Shown here: positions 36,643 through 46,196 of the stretch, in pieces
How the letters are laid out: every line of letters starts with the position of its first letter
Numbering within the stretch: the stretch's first letter is position 1
From: Moraxella sp. VT-16-12
Lineage (GTDB): Bacteria > Pseudomonadota > Gammaproteobacteria > Pseudomonadales > Moraxellaceae
Assembly: GCF_002224245.2 (NCBI RefSeq)
Contig: NZ_NKHK02000003.1
Coordinates: 124,001 to 188,000 of the forward strand
Length of the DNA stretch: 64,000 nt
Direction of reading: 5' to 3'
Position numbers and translations under genes: made by a program
Notes under the pieces: generated by a model
What the model was told of the DNA's origin: nothing
The model's input: only the letters and a program-made list of their open reading frames with translations
Database searches by the model: none

Positions 36643-37257
36643 ATGCCATTTACCTTGCCTGAGCTAGGTTATAGCTATGATGCTCTTGAACCACATTTTG
36701 ATAAAGAAACGATGGAAATTCACCACTCACGCCATCATCAAGCATATGTCAATAACGCCAATGTTGCCTTAGAAGGCACAGAATGGGCGGATAAGTCAGC
36801 CGAAGAAGTGATTGCCAATCTTGACAAGTTGCCTGCTGACAAGCAAACCGCCGTACGCAATAACGCAGGTGGACACGCCAACCACAGCCTATTTTGGACA
36901 ATTTTAAAAACAGGCACAGAGCTAAAAGGTTCTCTAAAAGAAGCCATTGTGCGTGATTTTGGGTCAGTGGAAGCATTCCAAGAACAATTTGAAAAGGCTG
37001 CCACCACTCGTTTTGGTTCTGGTTGGGCGTGGCTTGTTAAGCAGGGTGATAAGTTGGCGGTGGTCTCTACGGCCAACCAAGACAGCCCATTGATGGGTAA
37101 AGATGTGGCAGGCTGTGAAGGCACACCCATTATTGGTCTTGATGTGTGGGAACATGCCTACTATCTAAAATACCAAAACAAACGCCCAGATTATATCAAA
37201 GCGTTTTGGCATGTGGTCAATTGGGATAAAGCCCAAGAAAACTTTGATAATGCCTAA
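36643..37257 (+). CDS. sodA: Superoxide dismutase, Mn type likely
   Basis: 204 residues of the Fe/Mn family. Metal ligands are in [20 protein letters not shown] and [11 protein letters not shown]. The segment [10 protein letters not shown] and [11 protein letters not shown] are typical of Mn-type SodA rather than Fe-type SodB, though metal use cannot be settled by eye. No signal peptide, so cytosolic. AAGGAATT before the ATG. A strong terminator follows. Confidence 0.92.
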   Translation: MPFTLPELGYSYDALEPHFDKETMEIHHSRHHQAYVNNANVALEGTEWADKSAEEVIANLDKLPADKQTAVRNNAGGHANHSLFWTILKTGTELKGSLKEAIVRDFGSVEAFQEQFEKAATTRFGSGWAWLVKQGDKLAVVSTANQDSPLMGKDVAGCEGTPIIGLDVWEHAYYLKYQNKRPDYIKAFWHVVNWDKAQENFDNA

Positions 37258-37271
37258 TTGATGCATCAGAT

Positions 37272-37298
37272 AAAAAGCACCTATTTTGGGTGCTTTTT
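37272..37298 (+). terminator. sodA terminator
   Basis: Stem AAAAAGCACC / GGTGCTTTTT, 15 bp after the stop. Confidence 0.88.
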
Positions 37299-37327
37299 TA
37301 TGTAAATTAAATAAATGTAAATAAAAA

Positions 37328-37347
37328 ACCGCAAGGAAACTTGCGGT
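37328..37347 (-). terminator. Terminator of the RlpA-like gene
   Basis: Stem ACCGCAAG / CTTGCGGT with a GAAA tetraloop, followed on the minus strand by a T run. Located 24 bp after the minus-strand stop at 37371. Confidence 0.85.
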
Positions 37348-37370
37348 ATATTCAGCGAACTGGCGATGTA

Positions 37371-37952
37371 TCAGGGAGCATCTACTCGCTCAATGCTGAC
37401 ATTGCCTGTGCCTTTTTGGGTCATGCCAATGGCTTTGGCAGCTCCATAAGATAGGTCAAGTATGCGATTATCCTTAAAAGAAGCACGGTCATTTACTTTA
37501 ACCACAACGGATTTGCCATTGTCTTTATTGGTAACTTTAATATAGCAGTTCATTGGTAGGGTGCTATGAGCGGCGGTAAAGCCATTCATGTCAAAAGATT
37601 CGCCACTGGTGGTTTTGCGTCCGTGAAACTGACGACCATACCATGATGCTGTGCCAGTTTGTTTAAATTTGCTTACTGTGCTAGATGCGACAGCAGTTAG
37701 CTGACCTAGGACGTTATTGCCACCAGTTTTATTTGCCTTGGGTGGGTTTACCAAGGTGCTACTAAGTGCCAATGATGCAGGTTGGCGAGTGTTTTTGACA
37801 AGGTTGGATGAGCTATTGTGTTGGCGAGTTAGCTCACCAAGCACTTTATCAATATCGCCGTTAGAGCCTGCGGCATGGGCTGATGTTGATACATTTAGTC
37901 CAATCACAATGCTGGCTATGGCGAACAATTGTGCGTTATATTTTTGTTTCAT
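37371..37952 (-). CDS. RlpA-like double-psi beta-barrel protein
   Basis: 193 residues from the ATG at 37952, which has GAGGTAATCACC upstream; a longer frame from 38045 would put 31 non-signal residues first. A Sec signal peptide (LFAIASIVIGLNVSTSAHA) is followed by a linker and an RlpA double-psi barrel: GTASWYGRQFHGRKTTSGE and VVVKVNDRASFKDNRILDLSYGAAKAIG. RlpA proteins cleave denuded peptidoglycan strands at the septum. This one lacks the SPOR domain and the lipobox of E. coli RlpA, so septal targeting is doubtful. Gene symbol withheld for that reason. Confidence 0.82.
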   Translation of the reverse strand: MKQKYNAQLFAIASIVIGLNVSTSAHAAGSNGDIDKVLGELTRQHNSSSNLVKNTRQPASLALSSTLVNPPKANKTGGNNVLGQLTAVASSTVSKFKQTGTASWYGRQFHGRKTTSGESFDMNGFTAAHSTLPMNCYIKVTNKDNGKSVVVKVNDRASFKDNRILDLSYGAAKAIGMTQKGTGNVSIERVDAP

Positions 37953-38092
37953 GGTGATTACCTCTTGGTTTTGTTTCACACCGCCCAAGTCTAAACCAAT
38001 AAAAACTCGGGTTATCATCAGTGATGATGGGTGTACTTCGCTCAATACCTAAGCTGACTTTAAAAAAGTTGTTCCATTTGGTCAAATCTATC

Positions 38093-38098
38093 ATTATA
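38093..38098 (-). promoter_or_regulatory. Candidate -10 of the RlpA-like gene
   Basis: Minus-strand TATAAT, with TTGATT 19 bp upstream as a weak -35. It is about 140 bp before the start codon. Confidence 0.35.
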
Positions 38099-38271
38099 GT
38101 AGGGCTTTTTTGATAAAAATCAAGTTTATCATTCCCTAAATAAATAAGATGTATTTATACCAAAAAATGTCAAAAAATACAATCAAGTATTTTTAATGAC
38201 TTACAATCAAGTTAAAGATAAATAAGAACGTAAACTCATCTTTTTCTTTTTTGATAGAAAATATATGCAAA

Positions 38272-38306
38272 AATAATACCAAGATGAGATTTATCTTAGT
38301 ATTATT
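38272..38306 (-). terminator. rodA terminator hairpin
   Basis: Fourteen-base arms AATAATACCAAGAT / ATCTTAGTATTATT with one mismatch and a 7-base loop, 32 bp after the rodA stop. On the minus strand it is followed by TTTT. Confidence 0.7.
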
Positions 38307-38337
38307 CTAACTGATTTGTGGATTTTAAGGTAGGTAT

Positions 38338-39489
38338 TTAGTAATTAGTGGTTGTTTGGTGGGTATGAATGCACATTAATAAGCCAAATCCTGCCATCAG
38401 CGTGATAATCGCAGTACCGCCATAGCTGATGAGTGGCAAAGGAACACCAACAACAGGTAAAATGCCACCGACCATGCCCATATTAACAAAAATATATACA
38501 AAAAATGACATGGTCAATGCTCCTGCCAATAATCGACAATAGATGTCAGGATTGACAAAAGCGATATAAAATGACCGCATGAGCAAGCAAGCATAAAAGA
38601 ACAAGAGTAATAATACACCTGCCAAACCAAACTCTTCACTAAATGCAGCAATGATGAAGTCAGTATGACCTTCTGGCAAAAAGTGTAAATGTGATTGTGT
38701 GCCTTCCAAGTAACCCTTGCCTGTCAAGCCACCTGAACCGATGGCGGTTTGGGATTGGATAATATTCCAGCCCTTGCCCAAAGCATCCGATTCTGGGTCA
38801 AACAAGGTGATCACCCGAGTTTTTTGGTAATCGTGCATTAAAAAATTCCACATCACCCACAATAATGGGACGGAAACGGCAACTGCACTGCCAATGAGCC
38901 ACCAAGGTAGCCCTGCCAAAAATAATACGAACAGTCCGCTTGCCATGACCAAAATAGACGTTCCTAAATCAGGCTCTTTGGCGATAAGCACCACAGGCAC
39001 AATAATGATGGCTAATGTTGTAAAAATGGTGCTTAGAGTGGGGGGTAAATCTTTTTTGGATAAGTACCATGCACACATCATCGGCATACCAAGTTTCATA
39101 AACTCAGATGGTTGGACACTACCAAAGCCGGGAATGCGAATCCACCTTTGAGCCCCCATACGCACTTCACCTATCAGCTCCACCAAGACCAATAATACCA
39201 AACCTAACACATAAAATATTGGTGTTAATGTGCGATAAAAGTTTGGGGGGAGCTGTGCCATCACCAACATGATAACAAAGGCAATGCCATAACTGACCGC
39301 TTGACGCATGACCATGTCAGTATCTTGGGTGGACGCACTGTATAATACGGTCAAACCAATAAAACAGATGCTGATTAGGAGCATGCCAAGCCAAGGGTCA
39401 ATATGCAAACGTTGCCAAATGGTGGGTTCTAGGTCTCTGCCAACAAAATGATGACTGTGCCGAGAAAAGCGGTATTGTTGAGTGTTCAT
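38338..39489 (-). CDS. rodA: Rod shape-determining protein RodA (SEDS)
   Basis: 383 residues with about ten transmembrane segments. SEDS signatures include LLISICFIGLTVLYSAS, GAQRWIRIPGFGSVQPSEFMKL, GLTGKGYLEGTQSHLHFLPEGHTDFIIAAFSEEFG (catalytic aspartate region) and LPLISYGGTAIITLM. It is the peptidoglycan glycosyltransferase of the elongation machinery in the inner membrane. The usual partner gene (mrdA/PBP2) is not adjacent in this window. Confidence 0.95.
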   Translation of the reverse strand: MNTQQYRFSRHSHHFVGRDLEPTIWQRLHIDPWLGMLLISICFIGLTVLYSASTQDTDMVMRQAVSYGIAFVIMLVMAQLPPNFYRTLTPIFYVLGLVLLVLVELIGEVRMGAQRWIRIPGFGSVQPSEFMKLGMPMMCAWYLSKKDLPPTLSTIFTTLAIIIVPVVLIAKEPDLGTSILVMASGLFVLFLAGLPWWLIGSAVAVSVPLLWVMWNFLMHDYQKTRVITLFDPESDALGKGWNIIQSQTAIGSGGLTGKGYLEGTQSHLHFLPEGHTDFIIAAFSEEFGLAGVLLLLFFYACLLMRSFYIAFVNPDIYCRLLAGALTMSFFVYIFVNMGMVGGILPVVGVPLPLISYGGTAIITLMAGFGLLMCIHTHQTTTNY

Positions 39490-39633
39490 GGATTTTATGA
39501 AAGTTGGCGAAAGTTTGAGTATTTTGTGTTATAATATAGCCATCTTAATGGGTAGCTAAATGGTCTATTGTAATTCATCTTTGGGCATTTTGGTAGTCTA
39601 TTTGCACCATAAAAATATAAAAAAGGGGTTGTC

Positions 39634-40455
39634 ATGATAAAAAACTCATCTGTAATCATTAGGGTGTCTTTGTTGTCTGTACTATTGTTTGGCGGTCAAG
39701 CTCAGGCGGGCATATTTTCTTGGCTGTTTGATAAAGACAAAGAAAACCAACCAAGCCAAACCACAGATGACCGCCGTGTTATCGTGCGTACAGTTGGCAA
39801 CGTAGGAGAAGACCACAGCGACCACAGTCATGACATAGAGCGAAATGTTGGCACACGAGTAGATTATGAAATGTGGTTAAACCAAAGCAACTATTATCGT
39901 CAATCCGCCGAAGCGTATGAAGATTTTTTGATAAAACAGTTGGGCAAAGAAAATGTGCCGCCCATGCATGAACTTTTGACCACTGCCCGCTCTTGGAAAA
40001 AATGTGGGGCAGAGCCATATCAAGTGCCACCAAGCGAACTTTGGCATCAAATGGTGCCTACCATTCGGTTGTATAATGACCTAAAAAAATCAGGGATTTT
40101 GCCAGCTCATACCCAAATTCGCTCTGTGTATCGCAGTCCTGAGTTAAATCGTTGTGCAGGGGGTGCTCCTGCCAGCAAGCACATTACCAATGGGGCGATG
40201 GACATTTGGGTGCCTAATTATCAGGTAGGTTCGTGGCAGTTGAGTGCTGTTCAGGACAAATTATGTCAGTATTGGATAGATAATGGCGAAAATCGTCAGT
40301 TTGGTTTGGGGATTTATGCCACAGGTGCAATACATTTAGATACCCAAGGCTATCGTAAGTGGGGCGGTCAGTTTACCCAATCAAATTCGCCTTGTCGCTA
40401 TGTGCTACCAAAAAAGGAAGTTTTGTATATCGATGGTCAAGGTTGGGCAGAATGA
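39634..40455 (+). CDS. Exported M15-family peptidase domain protein
   Basis: 273 residues. Signal peptide (VIIRVSLLSVLLFGGQAQA) then a linker. The C-terminal half is a YcbK-like Peptidase_M15 domain: RSVYRSPELNRCAGGAPASKHITNGAMDIWV, with the zinc-binding H and D, and GIYATGAIHLDTQGYRKWG with the second histidine. Likely acts on peptidoglycan in the periplasm. AAAAGGGGTT precedes the start. Divergent from rodA, which also fits a cell-wall role. It is not a classical VanX/VanY, so the substrate is uncertain. Confidence 0.8.
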   Translation: MIKNSSVIIRVSLLSVLLFGGQAQAGIFSWLFDKDKENQPSQTTDDRRVIVRTVGNVGEDHSDHSHDIERNVGTRVDYEMWLNQSNYYRQSAEAYEDFLIKQLGKENVPPMHELLTTARSWKKCGAEPYQVPPSELWHQMVPTIRLYNDLKKSGILPAHTQIRSVYRSPELNRCAGGAPASKHITNGAMDIWVPNYQVGSWQLSAVQDKLCQYWIDNGENRQFGLGIYATGAIHLDTQGYRKWGGQFTQSNSPCRYVLPKKEVLYIDGQGWAE

Positions 40456-40456
40456 T

Positions 40457-40480
40457 AAAAAAGGGTCTATACCCTTTTTT
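40457..40480. terminator. Bidirectional terminator after the M15 peptidase gene
   Basis: Stem AAAAAAGGGT / ACCCTTTTTT with loop CTAT, between the plus-strand stop (40455) and the minus-strand stop (40498). Confidence 0.88.
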
Positions 40481-40497
40481 GTGTCCATGAGTTAAAA

Positions 40498-42342
40498 TTA
40501 AGACAGCTCTCCCAAAAACCCACCTGATTGCCTTGCCCACAGATTGGCATAAACGCCCCCTTTGGCAACCAGTTCGTCATGACTGCCCATTTCAATGATT
40601 TGACCCTTATCCATCACCACCAGTTTGTCAAGGCTGGCGATGGTGGACAGGCGGTGAGCAATAGCAATCACGGTTTTACCCGCCATCATCATATCAAGAC
40701 TTTGGGTGATGGCGTGTTCTATTTCGCTATCTAGGGCGGATGTGGCTTCATCTAACAAGAGAATGGGGGCATTTTTTAGGATAACCCGAGCGATGGCAAT
40801 ACGCTGACGCTGACCGCCTGAAAGCTTTACGCCACGCTCGCCCACTTGGGTATCTAGTCCTGTATTGCCATGTTTGTCTTGCAAAGATTGGATAAATTCC
40901 CACGCATGGGCTTTTTTGGCTGCCGTGATAATCTCATCATCGGTTGCATCAGGTTTGCCATAGGCGATGTTTTCACGCACTGTGCGATGTAATAGAGCGG
41001 TATCTTGGGTAACCATGCCGATTTGTTCACGCAAGGAATTTTGAGTGATGGTGCTGATGTCTTGGTCATCAATGCTGATTTTGCCGTGATTCACATCATA
41101 AAATCTTAGCAGTAGATTGACAAGGCTAGATTTGCCCGAGCCACTTCTCCCAACTAAGCCAATTTTTTCACCTGCTTTGATGTGTAGGTTAAAATCATTA
41201 AAAAGCTGTATTGTTTTATCATCTTTGCCATAATTAAAAGCCACACCATAAAAATCAATCTTTCCTTGACTGACCACAAGTGGTCGTGCGTCTTTTTTGT
41301 CGGTAATGGCGTGGGGCGTGGTGAGTGTTTTCATGCCGTCTTGAACGGTGCCAATTTGCTCAAATAAGCTTGCCATCTCCCACATAATCCACTGTACCAT
41401 GCCTTTTAAACGCAAGGCAATCCCCCCTGCAACAGCAATCGCCCCAACACTGACCTGACCGATGAGCCACAGATACATACCAATGGCGGTACTGCCAACT
41501 ATCATGACAAGCGAGAGTGTTTCAGTGGTGGTACCCAAAATAGAAACCCACCGCATTTGGGCATGCACGGTGCTCATAAAATCCTGCATGGCGGATTTGG
41601 CGTATTTAAGTTCACGATTTGAATGGCTAAACAGCTTTACTGCACCGATGTTGGCATAAGCATCGGTGATACGCCCTGTCATTAAAGCTCGGGCATCTGC
41701 TTGGTTACTGGCGGTTTGTCGCAGGCGTGGCAAAAAAAACTTCATGATAATGACCACGCAAATCAGCCACCCCAAAAACGGCAGAAACAGCCAAAAATCC
41801 AATCTGAACAAAATCACGCCACTGGTCATCAGATAGGCCAGCACAAACGACACCATCTCTGCCATTGTCATGATGGTATCACGCACCGATAGGGCGGTTT
41901 GCATGACTTTGGCAGAAACACGTCCTGAGAATTCATCATGATAAAACTGCATGGACTGACCCAGCATGTGTTTGTGAAACCACCAGCGAAGTCGCATGGG
42001 CAGCACGCCTTGTAGAACCTGAAAGCGGATAAGATTGCCAAAAAATTCCACAAAAACGGCAAGCAAACACAATCCCAAAATAAACGTGATTTCTTGGGAT
42101 TTGGCAGGCAAAAGTGTTTGGGGGGTATAAATGGTCAGCCAATCCACGACATCGCCAACCCATGCAAATAACAACGAACCAAATATGCCCAAAAAAATAG
42201 AGATGATGATACGCAAAAAAATCCAACCCCTAGCCCCATCGGTGCACGCCCAAAAAAAAGCCATTAAGCCGTTTTTATTGGCAGGCATGGGGCTGGCAGG
42301 ATAGGGATTAAGACGTTTCTCAAAATACGAAAATAAAGACAT
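40498..42342 (-). CDS. ABC exporter half-transporter (ABCB/MsbA-like)
   Basis: 614 residues, membrane domain first. About six helices precede the ATPase domain with Walker A VGRSGSGKSSLV (about residue 405), signature GVKLSGGQRQRIAIARV and Walker B ILLLDEATSALDSEIE. It works as a dimer to export lipid, drug or metabolite across the inner membrane. True MsbA is usually beside lpxK, which is absent here, so I do not assign msbA. Confidence 0.85.
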   Translation of the reverse strand: MSLFSYFEKRLNPYPASPMPANKNGLMAFFWACTDGARGWIFLRIIISIFLGIFGSLLFAWVGDVVDWLTIYTPQTLLPAKSQEITFILGLCLLAVFVEFFGNLIRFQVLQGVLPMRLRWWFHKHMLGQSMQFYHDEFSGRVSAKVMQTALSVRDTIMTMAEMVSFVLAYLMTSGVILFRLDFWLFLPFLGWLICVVIIMKFFLPRLRQTASNQADARALMTGRITDAYANIGAVKLFSHSNRELKYAKSAMQDFMSTVHAQMRWVSILGTTTETLSLVMIVGSTAIGMYLWLIGQVSVGAIAVAGGIALRLKGMVQWIMWEMASLFEQIGTVQDGMKTLTTPHAITDKKDARPLVVSQGKIDFYGVAFNYGKDDKTIQLFNDFNLHIKAGEKIGLVGRSGSGKSSLVNLLLRFYDVNHGKISIDDQDISTITQNSLREQIGMVTQDTALLHRTVRENIAYGKPDATDDEIITAAKKAHAWEFIQSLQDKHGNTGLDTQVGERGVKLSGGQRQRIAIARVILKNAPILLLDEATSALDSEIEHAITQSLDMMMAGKTVIAIAHRLSTIASLDKLVVMDKGQIIEMGSHDELVAKGGVYANLWARQSGGFLGELS

Positions 42343-42416
42343 GATGATTATAAATTATCAAAAACCCTTTATTTTAGCAGATTTACCCAAAAAAAGGGCA
42401 AAATAGTGGTTGCTCA

Positions 42417-43619
42417 TCAAATGGCTTTTTTCATAAGCAGTATCACAATCAATAAGGCAAAAATTTGTACCAAAGCAATGGTCATCAGCGTGTAATGCCA
42501 TTGTCCCTGTGCATAAGCGATGCCACAAAGCCACGCCCCCACGCTGCCCCCACCATAGTATCCCATATAATACAACCCTGAGGCTAATGAGCGACCTTGT
42601 TTGACGTGGCTGGCGATATAGCTGATGGTGGCAGATTGGGTAATAAATACCCCTGATGACATGATGGTCAAGCCCAAGATGATGAGCCATAAAGGAGTGG
42701 TGGCGGTCAAAAATAGCCCCATCATAGAGCATAATACCGCCCCAATGATGGTGTTGGTCATGCCAAAGCGTGTGATGAGCCGAGATGATAAAGGTGTAAT
42801 GACCATGCCGACCAAATATAAGGCAAAAATATTGGCAAGTTGGGACGCTGATAGTTGGTATGGTGTTTGAGCCAAATGCAGATTAATAAAAGTAAAACAC
42901 CCCACCAAGCTAAATAAAACACAACCACCAAGCAAGCAAGCACTGAGTACGTGGCGGTTTTTTGTGTGGGATAATAAGGTGGCAAAGGCAACATGAAAGT
43001 TTTTGCTTTTGGTGAAGTTTTTGGAGTTTGGCAGTCCTTTCATGACCCACAACATACCAACAATGGTCAAAATCGCCATCACGCCATACGCCCATCGCCA
43101 ACCGATTAAGTCATGTAAATGACCGCCCAAAAACCGCCCCAAAAATCCCCCAAGCACCGTTCCCATCACATATAGGCTCATCATGACTGCCAGATTGTCG
43201 CTGTATTCTTCACCAATATAGGCAATCAGCACCACTGTAATCCCTGGCACTGCCAACCCCTGCAAAAACCGCCATAGGATTAAGCTGTCTATGGAGCTAC
43301 TTAGGGCAATCAGTGCGGTAGGTATGGCTAAAAGCAGTAGCGACCCGACAATAAAGCGTTTTCTACCAAAAGCGTCCGAAAGCATGCCTGTAAAAGGCGA
43401 CATCAGTGCAATTGCCATGACCGTTGCCCCAACAGATAGACCTGCTTTGACTTCACTGGCATTTAAGTCGCTCATCAATACAGGCAAAATGGCTTGTACT
43501 GAATAAACTTGTAAAAATGCAAAAACACCAATTAAAGCAACCGTCAGTTTTTCAATCACGGATGGCGTGGGCGAAGAAGTGGGAAAATGTGCAGGATTTT
43601 GGCGATGTTGTGTTGGCAT
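42417..43619 (-). CDS. MFS transporter (12 helices)
   Basis: 400 residues. Motif A of the major facilitator family is GMLSDAFGRKRFIVG after helix 2. About twelve hydrophobic segments, including LVGMVITPLSSRLITRFG in the second half. It most resembles YnfM/arabinose-efflux-like members. It is transcribed divergently from the LysR regulator at 43709, which probably controls it. The substrate is unknown. Confidence 0.85.
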   Translation of the reverse strand: MPTQHRQNPAHFPTSSPTPSVIEKLTVALIGVFAFLQVYSVQAILPVLMSDLNASEVKAGLSVGATVMAIALMSPFTGMLSDAFGRKRFIVGSLLLLAIPTALIALSSSIDSLILWRFLQGLAVPGITVVLIAYIGEEYSDNLAVMMSLYVMGTVLGGFLGRFLGGHLHDLIGWRWAYGVMAILTIVGMLWVMKGLPNSKNFTKSKNFHVAFATLLSHTKNRHVLSACLLGGCVLFSLVGCFTFINLHLAQTPYQLSASQLANIFALYLVGMVITPLSSRLITRFGMTNTIIGAVLCSMMGLFLTATTPLWLIILGLTIMSSGVFITQSATISYIASHVKQGRSLASGLYYMGYYGGGSVGAWLCGIAYAQGQWHYTLMTIALVQIFALLIVILLMKKAI

Positions 43620-43708
43620 TGTAGCAATTTTTTTCAGAAAAAGTGTTAAATAATAACAAAAAATTTGCTAAAATTGAACAAATAATGAGTTTTGATGATG
43701 AACGATGT

Positions 43709-44584
43709 ATGAATACGATTAATTTGGCTACTTTTATGACCGTCATGCAGACCAAGAGCATCTCGGCTGCTGCTGAAAAACTCTGTGTAACTCAGCCTGC
43801 CGTCTCAAAACGCATTAAAAGTTTAGAAGATGAGTTTGGTAGCAAGCTTTTTGATGGGGTGGGGCGAGGGATTACGCCAACCAGTTCGGCTTATGAGCTG
43901 TTGCCTTATGCCAAAAAATGGCTAGAAGAATACGAAACGTGTAAGGCAAATCTGCTGTATTCTAAGGAAGTCGCCACAGGCAAGCTCATTATTGGTACCA
44001 GCCATCATATCGGATTACATCATCTGCCCATTGTCTTAAAACAGTTCATACAGACATATCCTGCGGTACAGTTGGAAGTGCAGTTTATGGACAGCGAGAC
44101 GGCTCATAAGGCGGTGATAGAAGGTTTGGTATCACTTGCCTTTTTGACTTTGCCACCAACTTTTGATAGGCGATTGTCTTATCATACTTTGTGGTCTGAC
44201 CCACTATATTTTGTAACAGGTGTGGTTAGCCCTTTGGCAAAAGAGTCAGATGTTAGTTTATTAAAACTGGCTCGTTGTCCTGCCATTTTGCCTTCTGCTG
44301 ATACCTTTACCAGTCAAATTACTTTGGCAGAATTTGCCAAACATAGCCTGCACCCATACGCAACGATGAATACCAATCCTTTGGAGTCTATTCGCATGTT
44401 GGTTTCGGTGGGGCTGGGCTGGTCGGTACTGCCAGAGACACTCATCAACCAAGATTTGGTAAAAATTGACATGAAAGATGATGTGGAGCTGTCTCGTCAT
44501 TTGGGCATTGTGATTAATCCTGCCTTGACCTTGTCATCTAGTACGCAGGCACTGCTTGATGTGCTTGGCATTAAAAAGGCATAA
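43709..44584 (+). CDS. LysR family transcriptional regulator
   Basis: About 291 residues. N-terminal winged helix-turn-helix: LATFMTVMQTKSISAAAEKLCVTQPAVSKRIKSLE, followed by the effector-binding domain from about residue 85 (GKLIIGTSHHIGLHHLP). The start is uncertain; ATG at 43685 and 43643 are also in frame. The divergent arrangement with the MFS gene and an 89-bp shared region is the classic LysR layout; I saw no clear T-N11-A operator. Confidence 0.88.
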   Translation: MNTINLATFMTVMQTKSISAAAEKLCVTQPAVSKRIKSLEDEFGSKLFDGVGRGITPTSSAYELLPYAKKWLEEYETCKANLLYSKEVATGKLIIGTSHHIGLHHLPIVLKQFIQTYPAVQLEVQFMDSETAHKAVIEGLVSLAFLTLPPTFDRRLSYHTLWSDPLYFVTGVVSPLAKESDVSLLKLARCPAILPSADTFTSQITLAEFAKHSLHPYATMNTNPLESIRMLVSVGLGWSVLPETLINQDLVKIDMKDDVELSRHLGIVINPALTLSSSTQALLDVLGIKKA

Positions 44585-44600
44585 ATTTAAACACGCTGAT

Positions 44601-44626
44601 AAAACACGGTCATGACACCGTGTTTT
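44601..44626. terminator. Bidirectional terminator between LysR gene and cytochrome c' gene
   Basis: Stem AAAACACGGT / ACCGTGTTTT with a 6-base loop (CATGAC), between stops at 44584 and 44639. Confidence 0.9.
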
Positions 44627-44638
44627 ATTTGGTTAAAC

Positions 44639-45088
44639 TTACTGTTTATAAGCCTTATGGCATGAGCCACAATTTTCTGCCATTGCACCGAATGCTTGTT
44701 CTACATCGGCGGCGGTCTTGGCGGTGTCTGCTTGTACGGCTAAGTTGGCACTGGCGGTCATAAAGGCATCTTTTTTGTCAGCAAAACCTTGGGCATCTGT
44801 CCATACAGCATCTTGGGATTTGCCTTTGGCGTTGGCATCTGCAAAATGCGACCACATGGCTTGGTTGCTGTCGTTGATGAAGTTGGCTTGCTCTTTAAAG
44901 GTGGCAGCATCAAAAGTGGCGGGGTTTTCCATCATACCTTTCATGATGTCGTTCGCTCCACGCCAATCTTGCATGAGATTTTGGCGAGCTTTTACGCTGT
45001 CAGATTGGCTGTCTGTCCCTTTGTCTCCCCCGCAGGCAGTAAGTGTCATGGCAATAAAAGTAATAGCCATCAAGTGTTTGATGTTCAT
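44639..45088 (-). CDS. Cytochrome c' (class II), lipoprotein form
   Basis: 149 residues from the ATG at 45088, with AGGGAG just upstream; a longer frame begins at 45154. The signal sequence ends in a lipobox (LTAC), so the mature protein is probably a membrane-anchored lipoprotein. The helical cytochrome c' pattern ends with the haem-binding CGSCHKAYK at the C-terminus, as in class II cytochromes c. Family members bind NO and protect against it. It lies downstream of hemF on the same strand. Confidence 0.88.
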   Translation of the reverse strand: MNIKHLMAITFIAMTLTACGGDKGTDSQSDSVKARQNLMQDWRGANDIMKGMMENPATFDAATFKEQANFINDSNQAMWSHFADANAKGKSQDAVWTDAQGFADKKDAFMTASANLAVQADTAKTAADVEQAFGAMAENCGSCHKAYKQ

Positions 45089-45227
45089 ATGGCTCCCTAT
45101 TTGGTGGCTAAAAATCGCTAAACTATAACACAGCCACCAAAGCCACTCAATCAATTTTTCACAAATACTGTTAAACGTTACATTTAATCACAAATTATCA
45201 AATAAATGTCAGATTTTTGGTATTTGT

Positions 45228-46196
45228 TCAATTTTCCTTATCAAGACTGAGCCAATCTTTGGGTTTAAGATAAAAATCGGTCAGCTCAAACTCACGACTG
45301 CCTATCACAGGCTCATAACGATAAGCCCAGCTTGCCAAAGGGGGCATGCTCACCAAGATGGATTCGGTGCGTCCATTGGATTGTAAGCCAAACAGGGTAC
45401 CACGGTCATACACCAAATTATACTCCACATAGCGACCACGCCGATAAAGCTGAAAGGCACGTTCATGGGGAGTGTAAGGGGTGTTTCGTCTTTTGTCAAA
45501 AATGGGCAATATGGCTTTTAGGTAGCCGTGTCCGACCGCTTTGATGAATGCAAAGCACTTATCAAAATCCCACCCCATGCTGTCAGTATTGACATCATCA
45601 AAAAACAAACCACCCACACCACGGCATTCGCCCCGATGTTTAAGATAAAAATACTCATCGCACCATGTTTTAAATTTGGGATAAACATCATCATCAAAAG
45701 CTTGGCACAGTTCATGAGCGACTTTATGCCAATGCACACAATCATCAACAACAGGATAAAAAGGTGTCAAATCAAAACCACCCCCAAACCACCAAATCGG
45801 CTCACTGCCATCAGTAGGTTTGGTAACAAATAGCCTAACATTGGCATGGCTGGTAGGGACGTGGGGGTTTTTGGGGTGCACAACCAAAGACACGCCAAGG
45901 GCTTCGGCTTTTTGACCTGCCAAAGCGGGGTGGCGAGCGGTGGCAGATGCTGGCATTTGGTCCATATGGATATGACTGAACATCACACCTGCTTTTTCTA
46001 TGACTTGACCGCCTGACAAAACGCATGAGCGACCCCCACCACCTTCAGCACGTTCCCAAACATCATCAATGAATTTTTCATGACTGGCACCATCTATGCC
46101 ACCTAGGCTTTCTTGAACTTCTAGGCTATGACAAATGGTGTCTTGCAAGAGTAATAAAAACTTTCGCACTTGGGCGATTTGAACATCATCAACCAT
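45228..46196 (-). CDS. hemF: Oxygen-dependent coproporphyrinogen III oxidase
   Basis: 322 residues from the ATG at 46196; earlier in-frame codons (to 46262) add a poor N-terminus. Highly conserved stretches include [52 protein letters not shown] and [35 protein letters not shown]. It converts coproporphyrinogen III to protoporphyrinogen IX in the cytosol, using oxygen. Its neighbour encodes a haem protein (cytochrome c'). Confidence 0.97.
   Translation of the reverse strand: MVDDVQIAQVRKFLLLLQDTICHSLEVQESLGGIDGASHEKFIDDVWERAEGGGGRSCVLSGGQVIEKAGVMFSHIHMDQMPASATARHPALAGQKAEALGVSLVVHPKNPHVPTSHANVRLFVTKPTDGSEPIWWFGGGFDLTPFYPVVDDCVHWHKVAHELCQAFDDDVYPKFKTWCDEYFYLKHRGECRGVGGLFFDDVNTDSMGWDFDKCFAFIKAVGHGYLKAILPIFDKRRNTPYTPHERAFQLYRRGRYVEYNLVYDRGTLFGLQSNGRTESILVSMPPLASWAYRYEPVIGSREFELTDFYLKPKDWLSLDKEN

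Larger units (their letters stand above)
37953..38337. other. Intergenic region upstream of rlpA-like gene
   Basis: About 385 bp with no gene. It holds a candidate promoter for the minus-strand rlpA-like gene and the hairpin that ends rodA, both listed separately. A second short hairpin (TGATAAA / TTTATCA, loop AATCAAG) is near 38111-38131 with no assigned role. Confidence 0.5.

Noticed and set aside
40498-42342. Assignment of the ABC exporter as msbA
   Set aside because: Sequence is only generally MsbA-like and lpxK is not adjacent; naming it would over-claim.
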